NCBI RefSeq assembly: GCF_013385175.1
Contig: NZ_JABZEO010000004.1
Location: forward strand, 62,001 to 126,000
Length of the DNA stretch: 64,000 nucleotides
Direction: 5' to 3'
Source: Allochromatium humboldtianum
GTDB taxonomy: Bacteria > Pseudomonadota > Gammaproteobacteria > Chromatiales > Chromatiaceae
Shown: positions 36,614-45,736 of the stretch, piece after piece
Layout: every line of letters begins with the position of its first letter
How positions within the stretch are numbered: position 1 is the first letter of the stretch
Notes under the pieces: model-generated
The model's input: the letters and a program-made list of their open reading frames with translations, nothing else
Database searches by the model: none
What the model was told of the DNA's origin: nothing
Program-made: the position numbers and the translations under genes

Positions 36614-37855
36614 TCAGCGCGGTTTGACGGCGGTCAGGAGCGTGACCGGCATGGCGGTGCGCCAGCCGTCGAAGCGCCCGAGCGGGGCGGCGTGCGCGAC
36701 CGAGATCCGCGTCAGCTCGCCGCCGATGCGCTCGCGCAGTTCGACGAGGAAGGCTTCGCTCTGGATGGTGACCGCATTGGCCACCAGTCGTCCGCCGGGT
36801 TTGAGCGCCGACCAACAGCGCTCAGCCACGCCCGCGACCGTGAGTCCGCCGCCGATGAAGATGGCGTCGGGCGCTTCCAAGCCTTCCAGGGCCTCGGGCG
36901 CGCGTCCGGCGACCAGCACCAGATCGGGCGTGCCGAGCGCATCGCGATTGCGCTCGATGAGCGCACGGCGTCCGGCGTCGGACTCGATGGCGATGGCGCG
37001 GCAGCGCTCGTCGGCACGCATCCATTCGATCCCGATCGAACCGCAGCCGGCACCCACGTCCCACAGCAGTTCGCCCGGCATGGGGGCCAGACGCGCCAGG
37101 GTCGCGGCGCGCACATCGCGCTTGGTCAGTTGGCCGTCGTGTTCATAGGCCGCGTCCGGGAGTCCGACGCGGCGCGACAGGGGCAGGGCATCCGGATCGG
37201 CCCGGCACTCGACCGCGATCAAATTGAGTGCGGCGCAATCCTCGACGCCTGCGCTCCACTCAGCGGCGGTATTTTCCAACCGGCACTCGAACGCACCGCC
37301 GAGCCGCTCCAGCACTGTCAGCCGGCTCGGGCCATAACCACGCGCGGTCAGTTGCGCGGCCAGTTGGCGCGGTGTCGCGCCGTCAGCGGAAAGCACCAGC
37401 AGCCGCGCGCCAGGCGCCAGATGCAGATTGACCCGCGCCAGCGGTCGGCCATGCGCCGGAATCACGGTGACGTCCTGCAAGGCCCAGCCCAACCGCACCG
37501 CTGCGAGCGAGACTGACGAGGGCGCGGGCAGAATGCGCAATTCCTCGGTCGGCAGGCGTTGCGCCAGCGTTGCGCCGATGCCGAAGAACATCGGATCGCC
37601 GCTCGCGAGCACGCACACAGGCTGACCGCGCCGGGCCAGAAGCTGCTCATAGGCCAACTCGAACGGACTCGGCCAGGGATGACGCTCCTGACCGGGACGC
37701 TCCGGGACGAGCGCCAGATGCCGCGCACCGCCGAACAGCAGATGCGCCTCGTCGATGGCCTGACGCGCCGTTTCGCTCAGTCCGGCCCATCCATCCTCGC
37801 CAATGCCGACGATAGTGAGCCAGGGGGATGTCGTGGAAAAAAGTGTGTTGGTCAT
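36614..37855 (-). CDS. cobL: Precorrin-6Y C5,15-methyltransferase (decarboxylating)
   Basis: A 413-residue fusion of CbiE-like (about 10-215) and CbiT-like (about 220-400) methyltransferase domains. The first shows [20 protein letters not shown] and [16 protein letters not shown]; the second has the SAM-binding loop [19 protein letters not shown]. It methylates C5 and C15 and decarboxylates the acetate side chain at ring C. The fused form is typical of the aerobic-type naming (CobL), though fused enzymes also occur in anaerobic-type routes. It is divergent from cobH across a shared promoter region. Confidence 0.94.
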   Translation of the reverse strand: MTNTLFSTTSPWLTIVGIGEDGWAGLSETARQAIDEAHLLFGGARHLALVPERPGQERHPWPSPFELAYEQLLARRGQPVCVLASGDPMFFGIGATLAQRLPTEELRILPAPSSVSLAAVRLGWALQDVTVIPAHGRPLARVNLHLAPGARLLVLSADGATPRQLAAQLTARGYGPSRLTVLERLGGAFECRLENTAAEWSAGVEDCAALNLIAVECRADPDALPLSRRVGLPDAAYEHDGQLTKRDVRAATLARLAPMPGELLWDVGAGCGSIGIEWMRADERCRAIAIESDAGRRALIERNRDALGTPDLVLVAGRAPEALEGLEAPDAIFIGGGLTVAGVAERCWSALKPGGRLVANAVTIQSEAFLVELRERIGGELTRISVAHAAPLGRFDGWRTAMPVTLLTAVKPR

Positions 37856-38074
37856 GCCGCCCGTTTCAAATGCAGGATGCCGAACCGGCTGGTCGTCCCG
37901 GTGTCGTACTGAGCACGATGCTCAAACAGATCACGCCGGAACCGCGATTTGCGATTATAATCCGCCCCTTTTCAGATCGAACGCCCATCCCCGCCGACCT
38001 TCGCCCCGATCCGGGCCGCGCGTCCTCGCCGCCGAGCACCCGCGCCCGCTCCGCCTGACTGTGAGACCCTCTAC
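37856..38074. promoter_or_regulatory. Divergent promoter region cobL / cobH with palindromic -10-like element
   Basis: The 219-base gap between two divergent cobalamin genes contains the perfect palindrome GATTATAATC at 37954-37963. It reads TATAAT on both strands, so it could serve as a -10 box in either direction. No good -35 hexamer is obvious at the proper distance on either side. I looked for a B12-box riboswitch core here and saw none. Confidence 0.4.
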
Positions 38075-38701
38075 ATGATCGAATACAACCGCGATGCCCA
38101 TGACATCTATCGTCAGTCGTTCGCCATCATCCGCGCCGAGGCGGATCTGAGCCGGATCCCGGCCGATCTGGAAGCGCTGGCGGTGCGCGTGATCCATTCC
38201 TGCGGCATGCCCGAGATCGCGGCCGACCTGGAGTTCTCGCCGGGCGCGGGTGCGGCGGGACGCGCGGCGCTGGAGTCGGGCGCGACCATCCTCTGCGACA
38301 GCCGCATGGTGTCCGAGGGTATCACGCGCGCGCGGATGCCGGCCGACAATCCCATCGTCTGCACCCTGCACGATCCGAGCGTCCCGGCGCTGGCGCGCGA
38401 ACTGGGCAACACCCGCACTGCCGCCGCGCTCGAACTCTGGCGTCCGTATCTGGCCGGCTCGATCGTGGTGGTCGGCAATGCACCCACGGCCCTGTTCCGG
38501 CTGCTGGAGATGCTCGACGAGGGCGCGCCCAAACCCGCACTCATTCTCGGCTTCCCGGTCGGCTTCGTCGGCGCGGTCGAGTCCAAGGAGGCGCTCGCGG
38601 CCGACAGTCGCGGCGTGCCCTTCGTCACGGTACGCGGTCGGCGCGGCGGCAGTGCGATGGCGGCGGCGGCGGTCAACGCGCTTGGTCGCGAGCATTCCTG
38701 A
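38075..38701 (+). CDS. cobH: Precorrin-8X methylmutase
   Basis: A 208-residue enzyme moving the C11 methyl group to C12 to give hydrogenobyrinic acid or its cobalt form. The catalytic histidine is in [23 protein letters not shown] (about residue 44). Other family stretches are [26 protein letters not shown] and [16 protein letters not shown]. The length is standard. The next gene, a cobI-cobJ fusion, starts 5 bases after its stop. Confidence 0.95.
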   Translation: MIEYNRDAHDIYRQSFAIIRAEADLSRIPADLEALAVRVIHSCGMPEIAADLEFSPGAGAAGRAALESGATILCDSRMVSEGITRARMPADNPIVCTLHDPSVPALARELGNTRTAAALELWRPYLAGSIVVVGNAPTALFRLLEMLDEGAPKPALILGFPVGFVGAVESKEALAADSRGVPFVTVRGRRGGSAMAAAAVNALGREHS

Positions 38702-38706
38702 TCGAC

Positions 38707-40260
38707 ATGGGCAAAGGACGTCTCTATGGCCTGGGCGTGGGTCCAGGCGATCCTGAACTCATCACGCTCAAGTCGCTGCGCTATCTGCGTGCCGCGCCCG
38801 TGGTCGCCTACTATGCCGCGCGCGACAAGCCCGGCAATGCGCTGACCACGGTGCTGCCGCATCTGCGCCCCGAGCAGATCCGGGTGCCGCTGATCTATCC
38901 GGTCACGGGCCGCAAGCCCGAACCGCCCTACGACTACGAGGGCGCGATGCGCGACTTCTACGATGACTCGGCGGAGCGGCTGGCCGAGCATCTGGAGGCC
39001 GGGCGTGATGTGGCGGTGGTCAGCGAAGGTGATCCGCTGTTCTATGGCTCCTTCATGTATCTGCACGACCGGCTGGCCGAGCGCTATCAGACCGAGGTGG
39101 TGCCGGGCGTGTGCTCGGTGCTGGCGAGCGCGGCCGTGCTGGGCACGCCGCTGGTCTATCGCGATCAGCGCTTCCAGGTGATCGCCGCGACCCTGCCTGA
39201 GGAGACCCTGATCGAGCGGCTCACTGGGGTCGAGGCGGCGGCGATCATGAAGCTCGGCAGCAATTTCGACAAGGTCCGGCGCGTGCTGACGCGGTTGGGA
39301 CTCATGGAGCGGGCGCGCTATGTCGAGCGAGCGACCATGGAGGGCGAGCAGGTGCGCGCGATCGCCGAGATCGATCCCGAGAGCGTGCCCTATTTCTCGA
39401 TGATCCTGATTCCGGGCGAGCGTTGGCCGGGATCGAGCGCCGGCGAATCCGTACCCGCGTCGCAGCCGACTCAACCGCTGCACTCCGAACCTCCGGCACC
39501 CAAACCGGGCCGACTGGCCGTGATCGGTCTGGGGCCGGGATCAGCCGAGCTCATGGCCCCGGCGGTGCGCGCCGAACTCGACCGTGCTCAGGACATCGTG
39601 GGTTACACCACCTATGTCGAGCTGGCCGGACCCTTCCGCCCGGATCAGCGGTTGCTCGATTCCGACAACCGCCAGGAGCTTGACCGCGCGCGGCTCGCGT
39701 TCGAGCTGGCGGCTCAGGGACGGCATGCGGTGGTGGTCTCGTCCGGTGATCCGGGCGTCTTCGCGATGGCGGCGGCGGTGTTCGAGGCGCTCGAACAGTC
39801 CGAGAATCCAGACTGGCACGCGGTGGAACTGGCGATCCTGCCCGGCATCTCGGCGGCGCAGGCGGCAGCGGCTCGCGCCGGTGCCCCGCTCGGACACGAT
39901 TTCTGCGTCATCTCGCTGTCGGACAATCTCAAGCCCTGGTCGATCATCGAGCACCGGCTGCGACAGGCGGCGCAGGCCGATCTGGTCATGGCGCTCTATA
40001 ACCCACGCTCCAAGGCGCGTCCCGATCAGTTCGCCCAGGCGCTGGCCGTCCTGGGCGAAGTTCGTACTCCAGAGACGCCCATCGTGCTCGGTCGCGACAT
40101 CGGACGTCCGGACGAATCGCTGACCGTGACCTCCCTCGGCGAGGTCCGGCCCGAGCAGGTCGACATGCGCACGGTCGTCATCGTCGGCTCGTCGCTGACG
40201 CGGCGTCTGGCGCGTCGTGATGGTGGGGAGTGGGTCTATACGCCGCGCTGGTATCGTTGA
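38707..40260 (+). CDS. cobIJ: Fused precorrin-2 C20- and precorrin-3B C17-methyltransferase (CobI-CobJ)
   Basis: A 517-residue two-enzyme fusion. The CobI part (about 1-237) starts [21 protein letters not shown] and includes [17 protein letters not shown] disordered linker (about 238-262, rich in serine and proline) follows. The CobJ part (about 263-517) starts [19 protein letters not shown] and has [20 protein letters not shown] and [14 protein letters not shown]. CobI makes precorrin-3A and CobJ contracts the ring after the CobZ/CobG step. The 3' end overlaps the opposing hicB by 25 bases. Confidence 0.94.
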   Translation: MGKGRLYGLGVGPGDPELITLKSLRYLRAAPVVAYYAARDKPGNALTTVLPHLRPEQIRVPLIYPVTGRKPEPPYDYEGAMRDFYDDSAERLAEHLEAGRDVAVVSEGDPLFYGSFMYLHDRLAERYQTEVVPGVCSVLASAAVLGTPLVYRDQRFQVIAATLPEETLIERLTGVEAAAIMKLGSNFDKVRRVLTRLGLMERARYVERATMEGEQVRAIAEIDPESVPYFSMILIPGERWPGSSAGESVPASQPTQPLHSEPPAPKPGRLAVIGLGPGSAELMAPAVRAELDRAQDIVGYTTYVELAGPFRPDQRLLDSDNRQELDRARLAFELAAQGRHAVVVSSGDPGVFAMAAAVFEALEQSENPDWHAVELAILPGISAAQAAAARAGAPLGHDFCVISLSDNLKPWSIIEHRLRQAAQADLVMALYNPRSKARPDQFAQALAVLGEVRTPETPIVLGRDIGRPDESLTVTSLGEVRPEQVDMRTVVIVGSSLTRRLARRDGGEWVYTPRWYR

Positions 40261-40604
40261 TCCAAAGGGGCGCGTGATTGGGCGGCGTCCTTGAGGACTT
40301 GTGACGCCCATTGATTCAAACTCTGTCCGGCCGCCTGCGCGGCAATGAGTGCCGCGCTATGGACCTCGGGCGGAACGCGCAACATCAGACGTCCGCTCGC
40401 CGGCTTCTCAGGTGATTTTCCGATGTGCGCGCACGTTTCCAGATAATCATCGACGGCCTCGATGAAGGCCGCCCGCAAGTCCGCGACGTTTTCGGCATGG
40501 AAGCTGACGCGATCCCGCAGTCCGAGCAGGCGGCCCACGAGCAGGTTGTCGCGTTCGTCGAAGTCGATGCGGGCGGTATAGCCCTTGTAGGTCAGCGTAT
40601 TCAA
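40236..40604 (-). CDS. hicB: HicB antitoxin
   Basis: A 122-residue protein: a degraded RNase-H-like HicB domain ([27 protein letters not shown]... about 1-60) followed by a ribbon-helix-helix-like DNA-binding tail ([32 protein letters not shown], quoted here as two stretches [14 protein letters not shown] and [14 protein letters not shown]). I place the start at TTG 40604, which overlaps the stop of hicA as TTGA; the frame upstream overlaps hicA and is not family-like. It should neutralise HicA and repress the operon. The TTG start and overlap would tie its translation to that of the toxin. Confidence 0.88.
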   Translation of the reverse strand: MNTLTYKGYTARIDFDERDNLLVGRLLGLRDRVSFHAENVADLRAAFIEAVDDYLETCAHIGKSPEKPASGRLMLRVPPEVHSAALIAAQAAGQSLNQWASQVLKDAAQSRAPLDQRYQRGV

Positions 40605-40855
40605 GGTGTCACTCCGATCTGTTCGAGGAAGGCGCGAGCTTCCTCGACCTGATAGGGTTTGGCTTCTTTCTCCGGATGCGGACGATGGAAGGTGGCAACC
40701 TGCTCTCCGAAAACGAAACGCACCCGTGAGCCACGCCCCTCGATCGTTTGACACCCGATGGACACAAGCAGTGACTCCAGTCGAGTCCATTCCAAGGTGC
40801 GCGTCGTGGGTTGAGCAAAGACGGCTTGGAGTGTTTTACGATGCTTGCTGTTCAT
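40601..40855 (-). CDS. hicA: HicA-type mRNA interferase toxin
   Basis: An 84-residue protein of the HicA double-stranded-RNA-binding fold. Visible features are a basic N-terminus (MNSKHRKTLQAVFAQP), WTRLESLLVSIGC, the GRGSRVRFVFGE strand and the catalytic histidine region ATFHRPHPEKEAKPYQV. Free HicA cleaves mRNA and stops growth. It precedes and overlaps hicB, the usual toxin-first order. The module sits inside the cobalamin gene set between cobIJ and cobK, so it is likely a later insertion. Confidence 0.85.
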   Translation of the reverse strand: MNSKHRKTLQAVFAQPTTRTLEWTRLESLLVSIGCQTIEGRGSRVRFVFGEQVATFHRPHPEKEAKPYQVEEARAFLEQIGVTP

Positions 40856-40871
40856 GCAAGCAGCATAGAAT

Positions 40872-41642
40872 TCAGCGTGTTGCTGTGCAAGCCGGGAATA
40901 CGTTATCGATCCAGGTCAGCGCCTCGTCGACGGTAGCGGCTGTCGGCACCTCGGCAGGTCGTGCCGGACGCTGGAGCATGACGACACGAATCCCACGCTC
41001 ATGCGCGGCGATCAGCTTGGCCGATGTGGCCTCGCCGCCGCTGTTCTTGCAGACGAGGGTGTCGATGGCCCAGGTGTCGAGCAGGGCGCGTTCGTCGTCG
41101 AGCGCGAAGGGGCCGCGTGAGTAGAGCCATTCGGCGGCAGGGAAGTTCGGTTTTGGCTCGGGCGGCGTGACGAGCCGGATCAGGAACCAAATGTTCTCGA
41201 TACCGGCGAAATGCGTCAGCTCCTGACGTCCGACCGCTAGCAGGACGCGCCGCGCCTGAGTCCGGCGCAACGCCTCGGCGGCCTCCGCCCAGGTTTCGAC
41301 CGGCTCCCAGACGTCGCCCGGCCCGGGCCGCCAGGCCGGGCGCTCCAGCCTCAGCAAGGGTACGCCCGCCAGACGGCACGCCTCGGCCGCATTCCATCCC
41401 ATGCGGGCCGCGAATGGATGGGTCACGTCGATCACGGCCCGAATCGCGCATTCGCCCAGATAGAGCGCCAACCCCTCGACCCCGCCGAAGCCGCCGATGC
41501 GCGTCTCGCCCGCCGGCAGCCGTGGATTGGCCGTGCGCCCGGCGAGCGAGTTGATGACGTGCCAGTCTTCGCGCCCGGCCAGTCGCTCGGCCAGGTCATA
41601 GGCTTCGGTGGTACCGCCGAGGATCAGCAGATTGGCCGGCAT
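40872..41642 (-). CDS. cobK: Precorrin-6A reductase
   Basis: A 256-residue CobK/CbiJ enzyme from ATG 41642; an upstream TTG at 41651 is possible. Motifs are NLLILGGTTEAYDLAERLAG, the VIDVTHPFAARM segment and LVCKNSGGEATSAKLIAAHERGIRVVMLQRP. It reduces precorrin-6A to precorrin-6B with NADPH. It follows the cytochrome b561 gene by 17 bases on the minus strand and precedes hicA by 16 bases, so these may share a transcript. Confidence 0.93.
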   Translation of the reverse strand: MPANLLILGGTTEAYDLAERLAGREDWHVINSLAGRTANPRLPAGETRIGGFGGVEGLALYLGECAIRAVIDVTHPFAARMGWNAAEACRLAGVPLLRLERPAWRPGPGDVWEPVETWAEAAEALRRTQARRVLLAVGRQELTHFAGIENIWFLIRLVTPPEPKPNFPAAEWLYSRGPFALDDERALLDTWAIDTLVCKNSGGEATSAKLIAAHERGIRVVMLQRPARPAEVPTAATVDEALTWIDNVFPACTATR

Positions 41643-41659
41643 CGGTCGCAAGACGGGTT

Positions 41660-42208
41660 TCAGGGCAGACTCATCCGCGTCATGACGCCGTCCTTGAGAC
41701 GCCAGTGCTTGATCGCGGCGGCCATGTGCAGCAGCACCACCAGTGCGAGCGCCAGCCCAGCGAGTCCGTGATAGAAGAACAGAGTCTCGCCCAATGCCTC
41801 GTTCTCGGGCAGCAGTCCCGGCAACTCGAAGCCGAAGAACTGGACCGGATAGCCCGAGGCCGATGTCGCCAGTGCCCCGCCGATCGGCATACCGATCGAG
41901 AGCAGATAGAGCACCAGCACCGTGGTGCCGCCGACCAGACGCTCGACGAGACCCAGCGGCGGATCATAGGGCGGCGCCGGATCGCGGCGGCGCAGCCAGA
42001 TCCGCAGAACGGTCAGCAGCAGCACCAGGATCCCGATGCTCTTGTGGTACATGAAGAGATTGGCTGTTACCTGCGGGCCGACCCGATCCACCAGACCCTC
42101 GTATCCGAGCGCCCAGAAGGTCAGTCCACCGAGGAGCATACCGAACACCAGCGCGGCGATCAGCCAGTGCAGCATGCGTTGCGTGAATGTGTAGCGATTG
42201 GCGGTCAA
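41660..42208 (-). CDS. cybB: Cytochrome b561 family protein
   Basis: A 182-residue inner-membrane dihaem cytochrome with four helices (about 15-35, 50-68, 88-108, 143-165) and conserved histidines for haem binding near HW (residue 14), YHKS (54), FYHG (145) and LLHM (158). Members pass electrons from quinol or, for the E. coli CybB type, act as superoxide:ubiquinone oxidoreductase. It stands just upstream of cobK, an NADPH reductase, and 88 bases from the large sensor gene; no direct role in cobalamin synthesis is known. Confidence 0.88.
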   Translation of the reverse strand: MTANRYTFTQRMLHWLIAALVFGMLLGGLTFWALGYEGLVDRVGPQVTANLFMYHKSIGILVLLLTVLRIWLRRRDPAPPYDPPLGLVERLVGGTTVLVLYLLSIGMPIGGALATSASGYPVQFFGFELPGLLPENEALGETLFFYHGLAGLALALVVLLHMAAAIKHWRLKDGVMTRMSLP

Positions 42209-42295
42209 GATCGTCTCCTTGCGATGCAGGGCTGGGTTGACGAATGGGTTCGATCGCGAGTCGGGTCGAGTATCCGACCAGGGCCTATCTTAATC

Positions 42296-45200
42296 TTAAC
42301 CGCTCTCCAATCCGAAACCTATCAGACGCTCGATGTCCTCGGGCGGCTGCGGACGTCCGTAGAGATAACCCTGGACCTGCCGGCAGCCATGACGACGCAG
42401 GAACTCGGCCTGTTCCTCGGTCTCCACACCTTCGGCGACGGTCATGAGTCCCAACGCCGTACCCAGCGCAATGGTGGCCTTGACGATCTCGGCGTCACCG
42501 GCGTCGTGGGTGACGTCCTGGATGAACTCACGGTCGATCTTGATCTTGTCGGTGCGGAACTTGCGCAGATACTGCATCGACGAGAACCCGGTGCCGAAGT
42601 CGTCGATGGCGAAGTGGATGCCCAGCTCGGAGAGACGCACGATGTCGGCCTGGGTCCGGGCGTCGGCGGCGATCAGCACCGTCTCGGTGAACTCCAGTTC
42701 CAGATGTTCGGTCCGCGCGCCTGTGCGCTCCAGGACGGTGAGGATGTTGTCGCCGAAGTCCGGATCACCGACCTGCTGGGCGCAGAGGTTGACCGCGACG
42801 CGCCCGAACTCCAGCCCCCGGTCGGTCCAGTCGCGAATCCGGCGGCACACGGCGTTCAGCACCCAGTCCGAGAGCGGCCGGATCAGCCCGCGCTTCTCGG
42901 CCACCGGCAAAAAGGCGCCCGGCTGGCGCACGCCCTCGCGCGGATGACGCCAGCGCACCAGGGCCTCCATGCCGACCAGCCGGCCCGATTCCAGATCGAA
43001 CTGGGGCTGGTAGTCCAGGAACAGCTCGTCGTTCTGGATCGCCTGGGTCAGCTCGCGGGTGAGCTCCATCTCGTGGCGCAACTGCTGGGTCATGGAATCG
43101 GCGAAGAAGGCGTGGGTGCCGCGCCCGGCCTCCTTGGCCTTGTAGAGTGCGACATCGGCGCGGGTGATGAGGTCGTCGACGTCGTGACACTCCTGGTCGG
43201 CGATCAGGATGCCGATGCTGGTGTTGATGTCGATGCGGTTGCCGCCGATCCAGAACTCCTCGCCGAGTGCCTCGATGATCGAGAGCGCCAGCTCGGCGGC
43301 CTCGCCGATCTCGCTGATGTTGACCTGAAGCAGCGCGAATTCGTCGCCGCCGAAGCGCGCCAGGATATCGGTGCCGCGGATGAGCGCGGTCAGCCGCTCG
43401 GCCACGGCGCGCAGCAGCTCGTCGCCGATGAGGTGTCCGAGACTGTCGTTGACGTCCTTGAAGTGATCCAGGTCCAGCATGTGCAGGGCGAAGGGCCGGC
43501 CGTCGAGGCGCAGACCGGCGAGCGCTTGTCTCAGCTCCTCCTTGAACAGCAGCCGGTTGGGCAGTCCGGTCAGACTGTCGTGGAAGGCTAGATGCTGGAT
43601 CTCGGCCTCGGCGCGCTGACGGGCGCTGATGTCGTGGAAGGTGACGACGACCCCTTCGACCTGATGGTCGCGCCGCATGGGCGTGGCCCAGTATTCGGCC
43701 GGGAAGCAACTCCCGTCGTGCCGCCAGAGCACCGCATTGGCGGTATGGCAGTCCTGCCCCTGTTCGAGCGTGGCGAGGATCGAGCCGCACTCGGACGGCA
43801 AGGGTGTGCCGTCGCGGCGTGAATGATGGATCAAGGGATGGGTGGCCTGGCCGATCAACGCCTCAGGCTCGTAGCCGAGCATGTCGGCGGCGGCCGGGTT
43901 GATGAAGGTGATACGCCCCTCCAGATCCAGGCCGAAGATGCCCTCGGTGGTGGATTCGAGCAGCAGCCGCGCCTTGTCCTCGGCCTGGCGGGTCGCGTTC
44001 TCGGTGCGATCGCGTTCGATGACGATGGCGGCCAGCTCGGCGGCCGATTCGATCATGTCCAGATCCGTCGGCGAGGGTTCCATGACGCGCGTGGCATAGA
44101 TGGCGAAGGTGCCGAGCACCTGACCGTCTTGTCCGATGATCGGCTGTGACCAGCAGGCGCGCAGGGGTGTCTGGAGCATCAGGTCGCGGAAGGCCGACCA
44201 GTCGTGATGCGACAGCAGGTCGGCGACCACGACCCGCTGGCCGGTGACGGCCGCCGTGCCGCAGGAACCGACGCCCAGGCCGATCCGGACACCCTCGACG
44301 GCACGCGTATAGAACTCGGGCAGCCGGAGCGTGGCCGCCGTGCTCAGGGTCTGGGTCGCGGGATCGAGCAGATGGATAGAGCAGATGGCGTGCGGAGCGA
44401 TCTCCTCGATATAGGCGACGATGGCCGTGAGCATATCGCGCAGCGGTCGCCCGCGCGCCAGCATCTCCAGCACGCGGTTGCGTCCATCCAGCAGGAGACG
44501 GGCGCGCCTGTATTCGGTGATGTCCTTGGAGATGCTGACGAAGCCGATCACCTGGCCGGAGTCGTCGCGCTTGTAGTTCCACTCCACCTCGACATCGATG
44601 AGACGCCCGTCCGCCGTCCGGTTGCGATTGTAATAGGTGCTGGGCGTCGGCTGCTCGGTGGCGAAGCGGTGCAGATCGCTCAGGAGCGCCGCGCGCTCCT
44701 CCTCGGGCAGCAGCAGGCTGACGTTGCGGCCGATCAGCGCCTCCGGCTCCAGTCCGAGCAGATGAGAGGAGGCCGGGTTGGCATACTGGATTCGGCCCTC
44801 GACATCGATCTCCTGGATGTAATAGCGGCTGACCTCGACCAGGGTACGAAAGCGTTGCTCGCTCTCACGCAGCGCCTGCTCGGCCTGTCGACGCCGCTCG
44901 ATCATGGCGCTTGCGGTCTGGGCGATGGTCTGGAGTTCGCGGAATCTCAGTCCCTCAGGGGCGATATCGGCATCGGTGTCGATCGCCTGCTCCAGATAAT
45001 CGACACAGGACTGGGTGTCGAGACGCGCCTGGAGTGCGATCCGGCGCGCCTGCCAGGCGGCGATGAGCGAAATGACGACGAACAGCCCGCCGATGATGGC
45101 CAGTTCGAGCCGGAGACGTTCGCGGACCTCCTGGTGCATGGCCTGGATCCTGGATTCGATGTCGTCGATGAAGACGCCCGTGCCGACATACCAGCCCCAT

Positions 45201-45736
45201 TCCTCGATCGGTTCGACATAGCTCAGTTTGGGGGCCGAGCGCTGATCGGGAAACTTGGGCATGACGTAGTCGACGAAACCGCCGCCCGCACGCGCCTGTT
45301 CGATGAGCGCTTGCACGACCTTCTTGCCGTTGACGTCGGTCTGCTCCAGGACGTTCCGGCCACGGGCGGGTCCGGCGAGTGACAGACCATCGAACCGTCC
45401 CACGAAGATGTAGGAGCCATTGGCGAAGCGCAGCGCGTTGAGCCAGTCGAGAACCGCTTCCTGGGTTCTGGCCAGTATCTCGGCCGGATCGGCCCCCGCG
45501 CCGGCGGCGCGCGTCTCACGTTCCAGTTGATGGCGTGCATAGGCGATCCCCACGCGCACGCGCGACTCCAGGCGTTCCCGGTGCTGTTGCAGGTCACGGG
45601 CACGCAGGAGGCTGCTCTCGCGCACAAATTCGCGATACTCGAAGACCGCGAGCACCGTCAGGCATGTGACGATGGTCGCCAGGAGCACGAGCAGCATCCG
45701 GCGTGAAACGGAGACGATGAGCGAAGGTGGTGACAT
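42296..45736 (-). CDS. Cache-PAS-GAF-PAS-GGDEF-EAL cyclic-di-GMP protein
   Basis: An 1146-residue signalling protein. A membrane helix (about 12-30) is followed by a periplasmic single Cache domain (about 40-205; ANGSYIFVGRFDG, WGWYVGTGVFIDD), a second helix, a PAS domain (about 290-410), a GAF domain (about 420-580), another PAS domain (about 590-710), GGDEF (about 715-880) and EAL (about 890-1140). The cyclase site is ARFGGDEF with an RGTD I-site five residues ahead, and the phosphodiesterase site keeps MEALVRW, DDFGTGFSS and EGVET, so both activities could be intact. The start codon abuts the stop of the CobZ-like membrane gene, so expression with it is likely. Confidence 0.92.
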   Translation of the reverse strand: MSPPSLIVSVSRRMLLVLLATIVTCLTVLAVFEYREFVRESSLLRARDLQQHRERLESRVRVGIAYARHQLERETRAAGAGADPAEILARTQEAVLDWLNALRFANGSYIFVGRFDGLSLAGPARGRNVLEQTDVNGKKVVQALIEQARAGGGFVDYVMPKFPDQRSAPKLSYVEPIEEWGWYVGTGVFIDDIESRIQAMHQEVRERLRLELAIIGGLFVVISLIAAWQARRIALQARLDTQSCVDYLEQAIDTDADIAPEGLRFRELQTIAQTASAMIERRRQAEQALRESEQRFRTLVEVSRYYIQEIDVEGRIQYANPASSHLLGLEPEALIGRNVSLLLPEEERAALLSDLHRFATEQPTPSTYYNRNRTADGRLIDVEVEWNYKRDDSGQVIGFVSISKDITEYRRARLLLDGRNRVLEMLARGRPLRDMLTAIVAYIEEIAPHAICSIHLLDPATQTLSTAATLRLPEFYTRAVEGVRIGLGVGSCGTAAVTGQRVVVADLLSHHDWSAFRDLMLQTPLRACWSQPIIGQDGQVLGTFAIYATRVMEPSPTDLDMIESAAELAAIVIERDRTENATRQAEDKARLLLESTTEGIFGLDLEGRITFINPAAADMLGYEPEALIGQATHPLIHHSRRDGTPLPSECGSILATLEQGQDCHTANAVLWRHDGSCFPAEYWATPMRRDHQVEGVVVTFHDISARQRAEAEIQHLAFHDSLTGLPNRLLFKEELRQALAGLRLDGRPFALHMLDLDHFKDVNDSLGHLIGDELLRAVAERLTALIRGTDILARFGGDEFALLQVNISEIGEAAELALSIIEALGEEFWIGGNRIDINTSIGILIADQECHDVDDLITRADVALYKAKEAGRGTHAFFADSMTQQLRHEMELTRELTQAIQNDELFLDYQPQFDLESGRLVGMEALVRWRHPREGVRQPGAFLPVAEKRGLIRPLSDWVLNAVCRRIRDWTDRGLEFGRVAVNLCAQQVGDPDFGDNILTVLERTGARTEHLELEFTETVLIAADARTQADIVRLSELGIHFAIDDFGTGFSSMQYLRKFRTDKIKIDREFIQDVTHDAGDAEIVKATIALGTALGLMTVAEGVETEEQAEFLRRHGCRQVQGYLYGRPQPPEDIERLIGFGLESG

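Noticed and set aside
37856-38074. Possible cobalamin riboswitch between cobL and cobH
   Set aside because: I searched by eye for the B12-box core and flanking stems here and in the other cobalamin gaps and saw none.
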